From Chaetoceros tenuissimus (taxonomy: Eukaryota > Bacillariophyta > Thalassiosirophyceae > Chaetocerotales > Chaetocerotaceae): a DNA stretch of 64,000 nt. This document shows, in pieces, positions 41,473-53,204 of the stretch (positions within the stretch are counted from its first letter, which is position 1; every line of letters begins with the position of its first letter). The stretch lies in contig BLLK01000047.1 of NCBI GenBank assembly GCA_021927905.1, positions 3,286,001 to 3,350,000 of the forward strand, given 5' to 3'. The position numbers were made by a program, and so were the translations under genes. The notes below the pieces were generated by a model. That model saw only the letters and a list, made by a program, of their open reading frames with translations, was not told the origin of the DNA and made no database searches.

Positions 41473-44400
41473 TCATCCCAATGAAAGATGAGAGACTGGA
41501 GCCATCAACATCTCTGACACATGTGAAGTAATTGGTCCATATAACGAATAGTGCCGGTGGATCTTAACACATCGATATAAAATGACCAAGGTGACAAAAA
41601 TCATAATCATCAACAGCAACATCAAAATCAAACGAAAGTCAAGTTCCCACCATCTAATGAACAATTGTAAAAAATTAAATAAAATCAGCACGAACAGTAG
41701 ACAGTGCGATAATGCAATACAACAGAGTATGTACATGATGGAAACGGGTAAAATTTACGTACCTTTCAAGGTCCGTAACTTCAACAACATTCGATTCCAT
41801 TGATTCTTTGTGTTCAATCGTTGGTTCAGTGTCTAACTTTGTCAGTGAAACGGAGACATCATCACCAGATGGAATGAGTGCAGCAACTTCTTCATCGTTG
41901 AGTGTCACTCCATTGATTTCTGCTCGCAGTTTGATAACTTCACCGTCGGCTGTCTTTCTCGAAGCTCTTTCCCGTTTAAGTTCTTCTTCTAGTCTTGCAA
42001 CTAAAGCCTTCTGTTCAGCAAGTTCTTGAGGATCTACATCTCTTTCAACATAAACCTTTTCCACTGTCTGTCCAACTGCTGAATCAAGAGATGCACTTTT
42101 CACATGCTTTCTTGTAGGTGAACGTGTTGGGGAGGCATCTCTAGGAGGCATAGGAGCAGAATTTTTGAGATTCTGATTTTGTTGTCTAAGAGCAGTGATT
42201 TCATCCTTTCGCTTCTCTGAAATAGTCTTCTCTTTCTCAAGCTTACTCTCGATTTTCTTGACAATCTCTTTCTCTTTTTCGAGCGTTGCTTCAAGCTCGG
42301 CAATTCGTTTCTCCAGTTTTGCAATCTCAGCCTCCTTTTCTCGAAGCTTGCTTTCGCTTTCGGCTTTTGTTGCACTGCTTGTTGCCTCAGCAGCAAGCAT
42401 TGCCTTCAAACTTGCCATTTCAAGTTTGAGCTTCTCATTATTAGCCTTCAATTTACCAATATCCTTCTGTTCATGTTTGAGGCCTGCAAGAATCTTCTTC
42501 GCCATTCCTCTCCTTTGTCTGCATTGTAGCGAAACAGTTGCACTCTTCATACGACAATACATGTAATGCTGCTTTCGCATGCGGTATTGAGATTGAATCT
42601 TAATAGCAGCAAGTTCTCGTCGTGTAGCCCTTCCCCTGTAAAGACTCTGCAACAAGATGGTACCATCTTTGGCTCTGACGAACCGACGTTGAACAATAAA
42701 CATTCTGAAGTTCTTTGTAAGGAGGTCTCCAGCAACAGCTTCACGAAGCCGCCACCATTTCTCTCTTCCTTTGCATCCACGGTAAAATCTTTGTACAGTC
42801 AATGCTGCGTCGCAATAAATAAGATGACGTACACGTTTTTGTAGCCCTCTAATCCAAGCTTGCAGTATAGTAGCTGCTGCAGTCTGGTGAAAGACTCGAT
42901 GTGCCTCTAGTGCATCATGTGCAGGCTTTCTCATGAACACTTTTGTTGATCCTAACTGCACATCTGTTCTTGGGAATACCATTGGAATCGGTTGGCGTTG
43001 CATTCTACGGATTCTTTCCGAGCGGGTTATACCATCTTCATGTGGATCCTTTTCTCCTTGGTCTGCATCTTTTTTCCCTTCAGTCAAGAGTGTATCGACG
43101 AGTTTCACACAAAGGGCTTGTGCATCTCCACCGTCCAAACTCCAAGATAATTGCTCATCTCCAACTGTCGGTAAAAGCATTCGATATTGCTTGAAAAAAC
43201 CTTCATGTATCATACGGACTGGAAATCCCATTCTCGCAACACGCACTGCTTCCAATACACCACCATATCGCAGCTGTTCTGTGAGTCTTCTTCTAGTCAG
43301 CATCTCTGGTTTTGCGGCGTCGTTCGGTTTCAAACACCGGATGTAATGAGGTTGTGTGCTTTCAATCTTAGTCATTAGTTGTGTCAATTGTTCCTTGAAT
43401 TGTTGCCCAACAGTCTTCGTCTTGCCAGGTTTTCCTGCTTTCGCTGTTGACCTCTCTTCTGTTTCCATTTTCTGAATTTTATATATATCTTTGATTAGCC
43501 AACTGTCAGCACTATCGAAAAGATTTTGAGCCGTCACAGGGATTTCGTCCTTATTTTTCTCCAAGAAACCAGTCGTAGCTGTGTATTTCACTGGACCTGC
43601 AAAATGTCTAACGGTAAAGATCGATTTTGATTTTTCAATAGGTGTAGCACTAAATCTAGTATTTTCAGATTCAATCTGTTTTGGAGCAGGAATAAAATGT
43701 TTGTACAAACGATCTGCCCAGTTTCTATCATTACCTCTAGCTCCTAAACGACATTCATCATCAAGCATTGCGAGGATACCATTGGGTCTACTTTGAATAG
43801 TGTCAAGACAGTCTTGATTATCTGGAAATGAGATAAAATCCCACTAAAATGATTACATTCGGATGAGATGCTATGAAAAATCAACCTGGGAGGAAAATCA
43901 TTTTGAAACGTACCTGAATCTGTTCTCTCTCGTATTCTGTTTGCTCCATCTTGAAGATAAATTTGTTGAATTGTTGTTGTAGAGCTTCATTGGTGAAGTT
44001 GATACATAGTTGTTCAAATGAGTTGATCGCAAAACATTCAAATCCGAAAATATCAAGTACTCCAGTGGACGATTTTACTTCTGCTTCGTTCTTCCAGATG
44101 ATAGACTCGTTCACTTCTGATACCACCCATAAAAATAGAGCTCCATATATTGTCTTTGTCAAAGCGTCTCTGGAATCTACAGCTTTTTCAGGTGCAAGTT
44201 GAATTGTAATGGCTTCTCCGCGAGTTACCAAAATCCTTTCAGTCAATGCAGTTTTCAACTTGGTCTCGTCAACACCAAGTAATTCTGCAGCACTCTTTAA
44301 ATCTGCTTCGTTAGATATAGAAGCGACTTCTTGTCCACCTTCATTTTCGACACTGTCAAAATTAACTTGACCAAGATGCAACAGGCCCGCAATCAATGCA

Positions 44401-45566
44401 AGAACTTTGTCAATCTTATCTTCATTCCAACCGATACTTCTCATAGCTTTGAGGGTATATTTGAGACCATCTTCATCTGTAAATTCTCTCAAATTTGGTG
44501 CACCACCTTGTCCAGTGTAGTGATAGTAGTTGGACAATTCTAATCCATGTGTATCTCCGTCATGAAAGTTATATTTCTTCTTTTGTTCATCCGATGCACC
44601 ACGCAAGAGCTGATAGAAAATATGATAATTTCGTTCTCCCGAAGCATGGAATCCCAATCTCACTTTTTCCAAAAGATATGTCTGCACTTTTGCACCCAAC
44701 AATGATCCACCTCTTGAAAATCCCAATTCAATAAATTTACCAAAACGAGAAGAATTATCATTTCTCAGAGTTTTTGCATTTCCAAATGTTTCAAGGATAG
44801 GGTTGGACTGAAGTACACGTTCCATAGTTGACAAGTCTCCAGCTTTTTCCTCTTTTCCATCATCTCCAATGTGTGCTGTTCCTAGAGTGGTCAAGTAAAG
44901 CATGACAATTTTTGTAGATTCAGTTTTACCCGCTCCTGATTCTCCTGAGATGAGGATAGATTGCGAGATTCTTTCTGGAGCCATCATTTGTCGATAAGAG
45001 AGATCTGCAATGGCATATACGTGCGGTCCAAGTTTTGATGAATCCATTCCTTGAGATCTTAGTAATCCCGCTCGTCTATACTTTTCCAGAATTTCCTAAT
45101 AATAAAAGAAGGAATGAGTATACAAAGATTATACAGAACATGTTTGAAAGCATATTGTCCAATGTCAACTTACATTGGTATAAAGTGGCAATCTTTGAAA
45201 AGGATTCACAGCAATGAGTACCGGTCCAGTCCAAGTATAAATTTCACCTCTTGAAAAGCGATCTCCAATGGCATGCAAAATAGCCGGTTCATGCAAATGC
45301 GGCAGAGTAATCATGTCACTATCCTTCCCCTCCGCCTTTTCAGCATCGGACAAGGGAGCATTTGCCAACTCGACACCTTGATACTTGAGCTCAATGACAC
45401 CGTCATCATTTGCGGCTGCTTCCACTCTTGGACGGGTGAATGTCGTCGAGGGAGAATCTACTCTTGTGACTTTGAGTTCGGAATCTGTTCGTGATGTCAC
45501 TTCGCAGAGGATCCATGCGTCGTCTCCGTCTGCATCTGAGATCCATACACGCGCACCTGATTCCAT
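41473..45566 (-). CDS. myosin heavy chain with C-terminal membrane helix
   Basis: Four exons: 45174..45566, 43914..45095, 41763..43843 and 41473..41653 (introns 78, 70 and 109 bp), 1278 residues. An SH3-like start is followed by the motor: P-loop GESGAGKT, switch I NDNSSRFGKF, switch II DIFGFE, and YIRCLKPN. Five or six IQ motifs come next (ILQAWIRGLQKR, VQRFYRGCKGR, LLQSLYRGRATRR, IKIQSQYRMRK), then a coiled coil. The last exon adds WWELDFRLILMLLLMIMIF, a membrane helix, and a short tail. Such a myosin would move membranes along actin. The motor and IQ parts are certain; the last exon rests on splice phase. Without it the donor could join 41295 instead. Confidence 0.85.
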
Positions 45567-46173
45567 GGTGTGTTGTGTCTATTGCTTCTTGTGATGTAAC
45601 TCTTGATCTATGACCCTCTTTCGATACAGTGAATGTGGACCCTAGGAGTGTAGGAAATGAGTCTTGTTCAAGTTGCAATAATCTAAGTAATGAGGTCCAA
45701 AGGTGACTGATTTCAATCAAGTGTTTTCTCCCTTCTCTATGCAGGAATACGAAACGAAGGAGGAAACTACTAAAGCAACGAACAGTTTGGAGTTGAACGA
45801 TGATGAATCTTTTGGACTGTGGAGCACTTCGTTTCTTTCTTGCGTGTCTAATTCAAATGAAGTAGAAACAAAAGGCAAAGGTGCTGCTACTATGGTGCTT
45901 TTAAATCGTGTAAAAGGCAAAATCTTATTGACAATGACGCCCACTGGAACCACAAGCACCAAGCCGACAGTGATAATATTGCCTCTTTCTTTTCCCTTTT
46001 TTTCTATTTTGTAAAAGCGATAGCATGAAGCCGACTGCCGAGAGCAAACAACGCGAAAATGGAAAAATAGCGACAACATTTGAGTGCAAAACAAGGAACC
46101 AGACTTGTGTAATCAAAGCAAATCTGTACTCATTACTTTAATCAAGTAACCTTTTATTTTTCATATAGTCATC
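45567..46173. promoter_or_regulatory. divergent promoter, myosin / NDUFB9
   Basis: A 607-bp spacer. A pyrimidine tract and ATATAG just before ATG 46174 could be a leader-intron acceptor for NDUFB9. The open stretch 45703..46014 has only a GTG start and is not supported. Confidence 0.35.
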
Positions 46174-46782
46174 ATGAACGAGGTATTCACATCGGCAGGA
46201 AATCAATTTAGACAAAAGATTCCTCAGCTTTCTAGAAAAACTGAGGTAAGTCATGTATGTGTGCTAATGTAGAAACTAGGAGCATGTTGTACTTCTCATT
46301 TAGCAAACAACAATCACATTTATTCCTTCTGTCTTGCAAAACGTCTCTATATATTGTTAAAAATGAATTGCTCATGTTTTTCATCATAGGTTCAAAGATT
46401 GTACCGTAAATCTCTAAAGGTACTTTCATGTTGGGCAATTGATAGAGAAATCTTCCTCGATGAAGCAGACGCGCTCCGCCAACGCTTTGAAGACGGTAAG
46501 AACGTATCAGAAGCAAAGGCAATCCGTCTACTCAAAGAAGCAAAAACAGAATTGCACAAAAATAGTCACCCAGATCCATACTGTGTGCCATTCATGCCTG
46601 GTGGATCTTTATTCATGAGAAATCCACCTCCTCCTCTTGAGGTTTGCTTTCCGGACGGAAATTATCCAGCGGATGCACCAAAGGTTTTGTTCAATCCTGA
46701 TATGAGTATTTGTAAAGAGGAAACTGGTAAGAATTACAATGGAACCGTTTTGGTTGATTTCACCAAGAAGAATATGGAGTAA
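46174..46782 (+). CDS. NDUFB9: complex I LYR subunit NDUFB9 (B22)
   Basis: Two exons, 46174..46245 and 46390..46782, intron 144 bp, 154 residues. The second exon opens V-Q-R-L-Y-R-K, the LYR motif that binds acyl carrier protein; W-A-I-D-R, the F-E-D-G-K-N stretch and LLKEAKTELHKNSHPDPY follow the NDUFB9/B22 family. It is an accessory subunit of mitochondrial NADH:ubiquinone oxidoreductase. The C-terminal part (PPPLEVCFPDG onward) is shorter than in animals. The start codon gives a short N-terminal stretch (MNEVFTSAGNQFRQK) consistent with a non-cleaved mitochondrial protein. Confidence 0.85.
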
Positions 46783-47029
46783 ATTATGGATGAATGGAAA
46801 ATGGTAGATGGAGGAGGAGTGTATTTTACAACTGGTGAAACTATATGAATTAGAACTTTGTGGTGATTTGCAACCACGAGCTAAACTTTATAATGCAAAA
46901 TATAATGTTAATGGTTATATTTGAACATGCATTTTGCAAAATCTTTCCATCGTTGGACTTATTTCATGACATATGAAATTTTGTGAAAAGAGAAGGCAAT
47001 GTATGACAACAAATCTTTACAAAACTATT

Positions 47030-47273
47030 TCATAGTTGTGAATGTGGCATAGACATGGGCATGGACAAGTTTTCAACTCGGCTTTGAAATCTCAACATGG
47101 ACGCTATGTGATTATCTTTTGCACTAGAAAATTGATTCAATTCTGTGAGGTGTTCTGGATGTGAAGAATGAGCCGACGCGCTTGTTGGTCCAGGATCCAT
47201 CCTTTCAAGTACTCGAGACTTTGAGGGATGTTTAGGTGGACCATAGATTGGTTTGCTCGACAAATAAGAAACT
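47030..47273 (-). CDS. possible coding exon of an unresolved small gene
   Basis: An open stretch preceded by an acceptor (TTTTTATAG, exon from 47273) encodes VSYLSSKPIYGPPKHPSKS and ends MPHSQL, about 80 residues, Ser/Pro/His-rich. There is no ATG at its head, only TTG, so it needs an upstream exon. Upstream on the same strand an open segment (around 47430-47500) ends GLGKPMGIDEPSSKK and another (around 47530-47590) encodes a hydrophobic YMVLYITDAAIFIYIIA. I could not join them confidently. Confidence 0.3.
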
Positions 47274-47700
47274 CTATAAAAATTATGGTTGGGGCGTTAC
47301 CCAATCTTGTGATTAATCATTTTATTTGAAGTGTAAGATATTGTAAAAAGAAGGATATCTACTTAATCTTCGAATCAGCTTGTTTAACCGGTTTGAAAAC
47401 TGGTTATTGAAAGCAAAAGACCTCCAGTGACTATCAATTACTTCTTGGATGATGGTTCATCTATACCCATAGGTTTTCCAAGACCGAATGGTTTGTTCAT
47501 GGAAAGTTGATATCTGTTTTAAGCAATGATATAGATGAAAATTGCAGCATCGGTGATGTAAAGAACCATATATGTAATTTGCAATCCTTGGCTTTTTTAC
47601 ATTGAAATTTAGCTTAATAGAACATACTACACACGTATATTGATATGTTCATTTTACGGTTTCATCTCGCATCTAGTCTAAGATGCTATCAGGGTAACTA
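47274..47700. other. intergenic with open hydrophobic segments
   Basis: See the exon candidate at 47030..47273. Two short minus-strand open segments here may be further exons of a small membrane protein. No complete model is supported. Confidence 0.3.
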
Positions 47701-48318
47701 CTATCGCTTTGTTGCTGGTGCATCCAAATCAACATCATCATCATCTCGTTTTCTTTTCTTAGATACAGCGGCAGCAAAATTCTCTACGCTTTGTTTCGAC
47801 TCTTTCTCTGCCTCTCTCTTGTCAGCAGCAGCAATCTTTTCATCTAAACTCCTAATCTTTTGTAACTTTTCTTCACGATCTTTCATTCCATTCTGAATAA
47901 AATGAGCCAACATATCCATAGACATCTTGCGCCTTTTCAAATTACCCATTTGTCGCTGTGCTTCTTCCATCAAACCACGTGCAAAACAATCAGGATTAAG
48001 CCCCCCTGCATAGTCCATCATATCTAGCAAATCTAGTGGAATCGCAATTTGTCGAAGCTTACTTGGAAGATCTTTATCTGTACCACTGGATTCACCGGTT
48101 GGTACACAATTGACCTTTTCTTCAACTAATTTGATTCCATCAACTATCCTTTCTATAGAATTAATAAGCTTATCTGTAGTTTTTATATGTATTGTTGTAT
48201 CACTGCCTTTAGTATCTGGCCATTTCTTGAGTATTTCAGAAGTATCTGATAATCTTGTGAGAAGAGTATGCAATCTTTCTTGAAGAGACTGTTTGCTATC
48301 TTGGAATGAAGTTGACAT
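47701..48318 (-). CDS. MED10: Mediator complex subunit 10
   Basis: 205 residues, single exon. The core (~10-140) is helical, with the family signature IPLDLLDMMDYAGGLNPDCF (I/VPL-x5-D-x-G-x-NPD), which places it in Med10, a middle-module subunit linking Mediator to RNA polymerase II. The C-terminal ~65 residues are charged and end in a nuclear-type basic cluster (KKRKRDDDD); this extension is not part of the family core. The ATG at 48318 is the only fitting start. Confidence 0.82.
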   Translation of the reverse strand: MSTSFQDSKQSLQERLHTLLTRLSDTSEILKKWPDTKGSDTTIHIKTTDKLINSIERIVDGIKLVEEKVNCVPTGESSGTDKDLPSKLRQIAIPLDLLDMMDYAGGLNPDCFARGLMEEAQRQMGNLKRRKMSMDMLAHFIQNGMKDREEKLQKIRSLDEKIAAADKREAEKESKQSVENFAAAVSKKRKRDDDDVDLDAPATKR

Positions 48319-49025
48319 ATTTGATGATCGATCAAGAAGATACTGCAGCCTTTCCTTCTTTTACTTGATTCAAGATATATTGTAGATATTTCCCGATCTA
48401 TTGGTAAGGTACCTCAATTGATTCAATATGAAAATAGGAATGTTCAACTTCACCTTTCCCTTCCTCATCATTCTTTGTTGTCTTTCAACCTATTGTAAGA
48501 CTTCAAGAATAAAAGTACTCACGACAAATGACATTCCACTCGACGTAAGTACTACTAGTACGAGCAGTACTATTGTCTATGACGTTGAGTCCCAGAGAAG
48601 CTAGGAAAGTGGAGGAAGGGAAGAAGAATGTTTCCCCGAAGATTGCCCGAACTGTGGAACCTAGGGGACGTACGTACTTCTTCTAGTAAAGGAAGGCCAA
48701 CACGACTTTTTTGCACCTCGTTTTACAAAGAGAGGAGAAAAATTGATGCCTACAGGAATAGAAGGGTCATTCCAACATGAAGTGAAGAGGAAGAACTTGT
48801 TTCCCAACAATAATTGCTAGTACAATTGCTACTATCTAATCCAATAGTTGCTAACTATCAATCAATAACATATCAACTGGAGCAAACTAAACTTTTAAAA
48901 ATAGTTTAGCCGAATATTTTATTCACACGGAAGGACGAATCATACCATCGTCGGAAAAGAACACCCTACTGAACTATCGATGCACACACATGACTAGCTA
49001 CTTCAAAGAATAATATATATTATAT
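48319..49025. promoter_or_regulatory. divergent spacer, MED10 / GT64
   Basis: A 707-bp spacer holding the small frame 48428..48604, repeated TACGTAC-type motifs near 48670, and a TATATATTATATATG tract directly at the GT64 start. Confidence 0.35.
48428..48604 (+). CDS. possible small secreted protein or first exon
   Basis: 58 codons from ATG 48428. It starts MKIGMFNFTFPFLIILCCLS, a good signal peptide, followed by a Ser/Thr-rich stretch. A GTAAGT donor at 48545 could end the exon after codon 39. No family resemblance. It lies in the divergent spacer between MED10 and the GT64 gene. It could be a leader frame of a longer transcript. Confidence 0.35.
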   Translation: MKIGMFNFTFPFLIILCCLSTYCKTSRIKVLTTNDIPLDVSTTSTSSTIVYDVESQRS

Positions 49026-50780
49026 ATGAATATTATGGATAGAACGCATCAGAGGAGGAGGTCGATGGACCTGTCCCCGAAGAAGCGGCTGCCCATGGAG
49101 CAGGATCTATTCCTCAGAAGATTGAATTCTGATATACTGGATGATGACAGCGAAATTCCACAGTGTAGTACACCACCTCTTGCCGAGTCTTCACCTTCAA
49201 GACCAAGTTTTAGGCGAATGAATTCGGAACTTGCACAAGCTCCAATTCGACAACGGTCCATGAGGAGGCTAGCATCTATGGATTCAAGTGATCACTTCAA
49301 CTTGTCTACTCACGGTAGAGACATGATTGAATTAGGCACAAGTACCCATAGTCCAGATGTTGAGCAAGGACCGCAAGGACCACAAGGACCGCGTTCGCCG
49401 ATATTGCGTAGGCTATCTTCAGACCTATCAAACGCATTCAACAGCTTGAGGAAAGCCCCACAAAGTAACATGCACTTTGAAAGACACGGCTCTCTGTCTA
49501 AAACAAAGAAACGGAAAAACCCGAAAATAAAAATTAGGATAATTGGACTGACACTGGTGATGTTAGTTTTAGGTGTACTATACATGGAAATTCAGTTTAT
49601 AACATCTGCATATATAGATTTCGATCAATCATTAGAGGACGAAGTCACGTTACAAGAACTTCGCATCGCAAAATATCAAATGGACAAAGCTAGGGAGCAA
49701 AGTCTTTTGAAATCATTAGGGGATATAGATCGTGAAAAGTATACAGTCAGAATAAATACTTGGAGAAGAAATAATCAGTTGATTGCTGTGATTAGGCATT
49801 ATCAGACTTGTCCAAACGTTGCTCAGATACAAGTAGTCTGGTGCGATGAAGAGAACAAGCCACCTGCAGAACTTTATCATCAAGAAGATGAAAAACTGCC
49901 CAAAATAATTGTGGAGAGACATGCTAAGAATTCTTTAAATGAGAGATTTCGAATGTCTGAAGATACAAAGGCTATAACACCGACGTTAGGAATCCTGTCA
50001 GTTGATGATGATGTGACCCGACCTTGTGAAGCAATCGATGCTGGTTTCTACAAATGGACGGACATTCCAGATAGAATACTTGGCTTTGATTACAGAGTCC
50101 ATATGATCACAGAAGATCATCGTGATAATCGCTTAGATACAAATCCTATTTGGGCATACGGATATTTGAGTTCTACACAAATGAGAAATCAGTACAGCAT
50201 CACTTTGCCTAGATTCAGTTTCATTCATCGAGATTATTTCGATCTCTACACAAAGTTTGCCCCTCAAAGAGTCATTAGTATGGTAGATACTCATACAAAC
50301 TGTGAAGACATTGCAATGAGTTTCTTTGTCTCAGCGCTTACACATGGTAAAGTGCCTAGACTTGCAGACTTTTGGGCGGCAATGCCATCCATGGTTAAAC
50401 TTAATTCTCCAAAAGCAATCAGTGAGACAGATGATCACAAAAGAATCCGCGACGAATGTGTGGATAAGTTTGCGTTTCTATATGGACTAAAAGATGGATA
50501 TAAAGCTTTAACCGATGGTAAAGTTCGAAATACAAATAATGTCATGGAGGATCTACACTCTTTTTCATCAAAGAAACTATTCCACGACTCACTGTTTGAG
50601 CTTGGAGATGATGCGGGGTACGAATCTTACATTGTACTAAAAGGCTTCAATAAGGGGAGAAAAGAGCTTGCGCTTCAACTTTCTGATTGGATTAACAATC
50701 AAGAACAAAACAAACAAAAGATACCATTCCAACACGTTTACATGAAGTTGAAGTCTCAAATGAAAAGTAGAGGATTCTAA
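49026..50780 (+). CDS. type II membrane glycosyltransferase, exostosin-like (GT64)
   Basis: 584 residues, single exon. Residues 1-165 are cytosolic, Ser/Arg-rich. One membrane anchor lies near 170-190 (IIGLTLVMLVLGVLYM). The luminal catalytic domain (~240-580) follows GT64: RINTWRRNNQLIAVIRHYQ, VVWCDEENKPP, LNERFRMSEDTKAITPTLG, and the metal-binding D-D-D in LSVDDDVTRPC, then FSFIHRDYF and HTNCEDIAM. GT64 enzymes (EXTL2, plant GINT1) transfer N-acetylhexosamine or glucuronyl units in the Golgi. All key segments are intact. The exact acceptor is unknown. The long cytosolic tail is unusual for Golgi transferases. Confidence 0.85.
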   Translation: MNIMDRTHQRRRSMDLSPKKRLPMEQDLFLRRLNSDILDDDSEIPQCSTPPLAESSPSRPSFRRMNSELAQAPIRQRSMRRLASMDSSDHFNLSTHGRDMIELGTSTHSPDVEQGPQGPQGPRSPILRRLSSDLSNAFNSLRKAPQSNMHFERHGSLSKTKKRKNPKIKIRIIGLTLVMLVLGVLYMEIQFITSAYIDFDQSLEDEVTLQELRIAKYQMDKAREQSLLKSLGDIDREKYTVRINTWRRNNQLIAVIRHYQTCPNVAQIQVVWCDEENKPPAELYHQEDEKLPKIIVERHAKNSLNERFRMSEDTKAITPTLGILSVDDDVTRPCEAIDAGFYKWTDIPDRILGFDYRVHMITEDHRDNRLDTNPIWAYGYLSSTQMRNQYSITLPRFSFIHRDYFDLYTKFAPQRVISMVDTHTNCEDIAMSFFVSALTHGKVPRLADFWAAMPSMVKLNSPKAISETDDHKRIRDECVDKFAFLYGLKDGYKALTDGKVRNTNNVMEDLHSFSSKKLFHDSLFELGDDAGYESYIVLKGFNKGRKELALQLSDWINNQEQNKQKIPFQHVYMKLKSQMKSRGF

Positions 50781-51147
50781 TAGACCAAGGGAGCTATCGC
50801 TATTATTATTGTACAATTATAACTTTAAAATTTGTATTATTACTTTTAAAAACCAAAGACTGAATACTAGCGCTCTACTTTGTGTCTCTTATTCAAGAGG
50901 TACTGCACCTCGTCATTGGTATAGAATAATTGGCAAGCATGTAGCCAAGATTGGCCTTCCGTTTTTAACCGTTGTAAGGACTCCTCACTTTGTTTCAAAA
51001 TGAAAATCTTTGACACAAAGAGAACAGAGAACATCATCATCATGCATCTGCATGGCTTCCCTTTCATGCAAATACATACTCGTAAAAAATTAGATTGCAT
51101 GGGCATGTAGCTTAGTTTTCAACATCATAAGAGAAAGGATCATCAAA
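50781..51147. other. intergenic between tandem genes
   Basis: A 367-bp spacer holding the 3' flank of the GT64 gene and the promoter of the apyrase gene. Nothing else supported. Confidence 0.35.
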
Positions 51148-53067
51148 ATGAATGAGGACTTTGTAGATCACCCAGCTCTCAAAATTGAGGCAAAAAAGTC
51201 TCGAGATCTTCATTTAAAACGTGTAGAAGCTTCATCAGATATTTTGAATCGAGGTAGACGCCTAAAGCATCATCATCATCACCATGAATCTGAATCTGAA
51301 CTTGAAAAGGCAGAACGTAAACGTATTAAGCATGAGATGAAGGAAGCTAGAAAAAGAGCGAAACATCAGGCAAAGATTGATGCACTTTTGGAAGATTCTG
51401 GGATTGGAGACGACACAATGCATGGAATGATGATCGATGCGGGAAGCAGTGGTAGTCGAATGCATGTATTTGAATGGAAAAGTCGCATACTGGTTGGAAA
51501 GAAAGAGACAGCGGCTGCTCTAGCCGGTAAAAAGCTTTCTTATCCTAATACAAATTCTAGATGGACGGACCGTTTAAAGCCTGGAATTGCAACTTTTGCA
51601 ACATTGCCTGATGAAGAGCTGTATCCTGCGATCGAGAAATACTTGAAACCTTTGCTGGACTTTGCAGAAGCTGTGCTACACACAAAGAATGAGAGCTTTG
51701 CTCATTATCCAATTTATCTCAAGGCAACAGCTGGTGCTCGTATGTTGACTCCTGAAAATAGGAAAAGACTAATCACTGCTTGCAGAGACTTTTTCAGTAA
51801 TTCGACGCATAGTCAATTTATGTTCAATAAAGAACATGCAAGAGTGATTTCGGGGGAGGAAGAAGCAATCTACGGTGAGTCTTATTGAAGAAAAACAAGG
51901 TCTATAGATTATTTGCAACGATTCGAGTCTAACATCTCCATTTTCAACTTAGGTTGGACTGGAGCTAATTTTGCTCTTGGATCTTTAATCAAAAGTTCGC
52001 AAGGTATAGGAACCGTCGTGAATCCAGATTTGACTTATGGTACTGTAGAAATAGGAGGTGCTTCCTCTCAAGTTGCTTTCTATCAGAACGACGAAGATAT
52101 CATGGCCAATTTGTTCAAATTACAAATTGGACAAGGAAAGCATTGGAATGTATATGCACACTCGTATCTATATTTTGGTATCAATGAAGCATGGAATCGC
52201 ATGGGTGCACATGTTTCCACTTTAGGTCTTTCAAATACAAATGTACCATCAAAGGTTGAGAATCCATGTCTTGCTGGAGGAATGAAAGCAGAGTTTGAAT
52301 CTACCATTTGGTTCAAAGATGGCCACGAGTCTTTCATATATAATGATGATGGAAGCAAGATATCTTACAAAACTCAAATGAGAAATGAAGAATCTAAAGG
52401 TTCTTACGACGGTTGTACAGATGTAGTCAAAGATATCATTCACAAGCAGTACAATACCTGGTGCGAATTTGCTCATCATGGAAGTTGCGCATTTAATGGA
52501 GTGTATCAACCCGTTCTACCTGTACAGGACCAGACTATGACTGGAGAATTTCTGGGACTATCAAATTACTTTGACGTCTTTGACTTTCTTCAAATCCCAC
52601 CTAAATCATCATTGCGAACTTTGCAAAATGCAACAAAGGCTCTTTGTGAAATGTCAAAGGATGATCTGACCAAATTCAATGATGGCAGATTAGAGGCAGA
52701 AGATATGTTAAAAATGTGCTTTCAATCTGTTTTTGCATTTGAGCTGTTGAACACTGGCGTTGGCTTTGGAATGGATGACAATATTACAGCTATTGATGTG
52801 GTTAATGGGCAGAAAGTTGGATGGGCGCTTGGCAGTATGCTGTACGAGATCAATACTTTACCTTGGAAATATGTTCCGAAGAGATATGTAGATGAAGTTT
52901 TTGATATGGCTGACAAAGAGTCACGAATTATACCAGTATTCATTGCCCTCACAGCCGCACTTATCATAATTGGAACAGCTTTGACAATCATGAGATCTGG
53001 TCGTCGAGGATACCATAGAGTTCCTAGCAATACCATTTCAATGAGCCCTACTCGAAGAGACAGATAA
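51148..53067 (+). CDS. apyrase / nucleoside triphosphate diphosphohydrolase (GDA1/CD39)
   Basis: Two exons with a 78-bp intron (51875..51952), 613 residues. Apyrase conserved regions: DAGSSGSRMHVFEW (~97), KATAGARML, the SGEEEAIYGWTGANF segment created by the splice, and TVEIGGASSQVAF. The C-terminus has one membrane helix (VFIALTAALIIIGTALTI). These enzymes remove phosphates from nucleoside tri- and diphosphates in the secretory lumen or outside the cell. The N-terminal ~90 residues are charged, with a natural run of six histidines, and show no signal peptide or helix. The orientation in the membrane therefore needs either an upstream exon I did not find or a tail-anchored topology. Confidence 0.9.
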
Positions 53068-53204
53068 TTAGAAGTTGTTGAGGTAATGAAGCATCGTAGG
53101 GTTATCTTAGTCTTAGCTTCCGAGCAACTATCTATTTCAGCTATATATATTTTATTGTTTTTTAATATTGAAAAAAGGAAAAATTCTTAAACGTAGCTTT
53201 TATC

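Noticed and set aside
45703-46014. 103-codon open frame between myosin and NDUFB9
   Set aside because: Starts at GTG, no family likeness, and lies in a divergent promoter.
51268-51285. Run of six histidines in the apyrase, like an affinity tag
   Set aside because: It sits in a natural charged N-terminal region with flanking genomic sequence; not an engineered construct.
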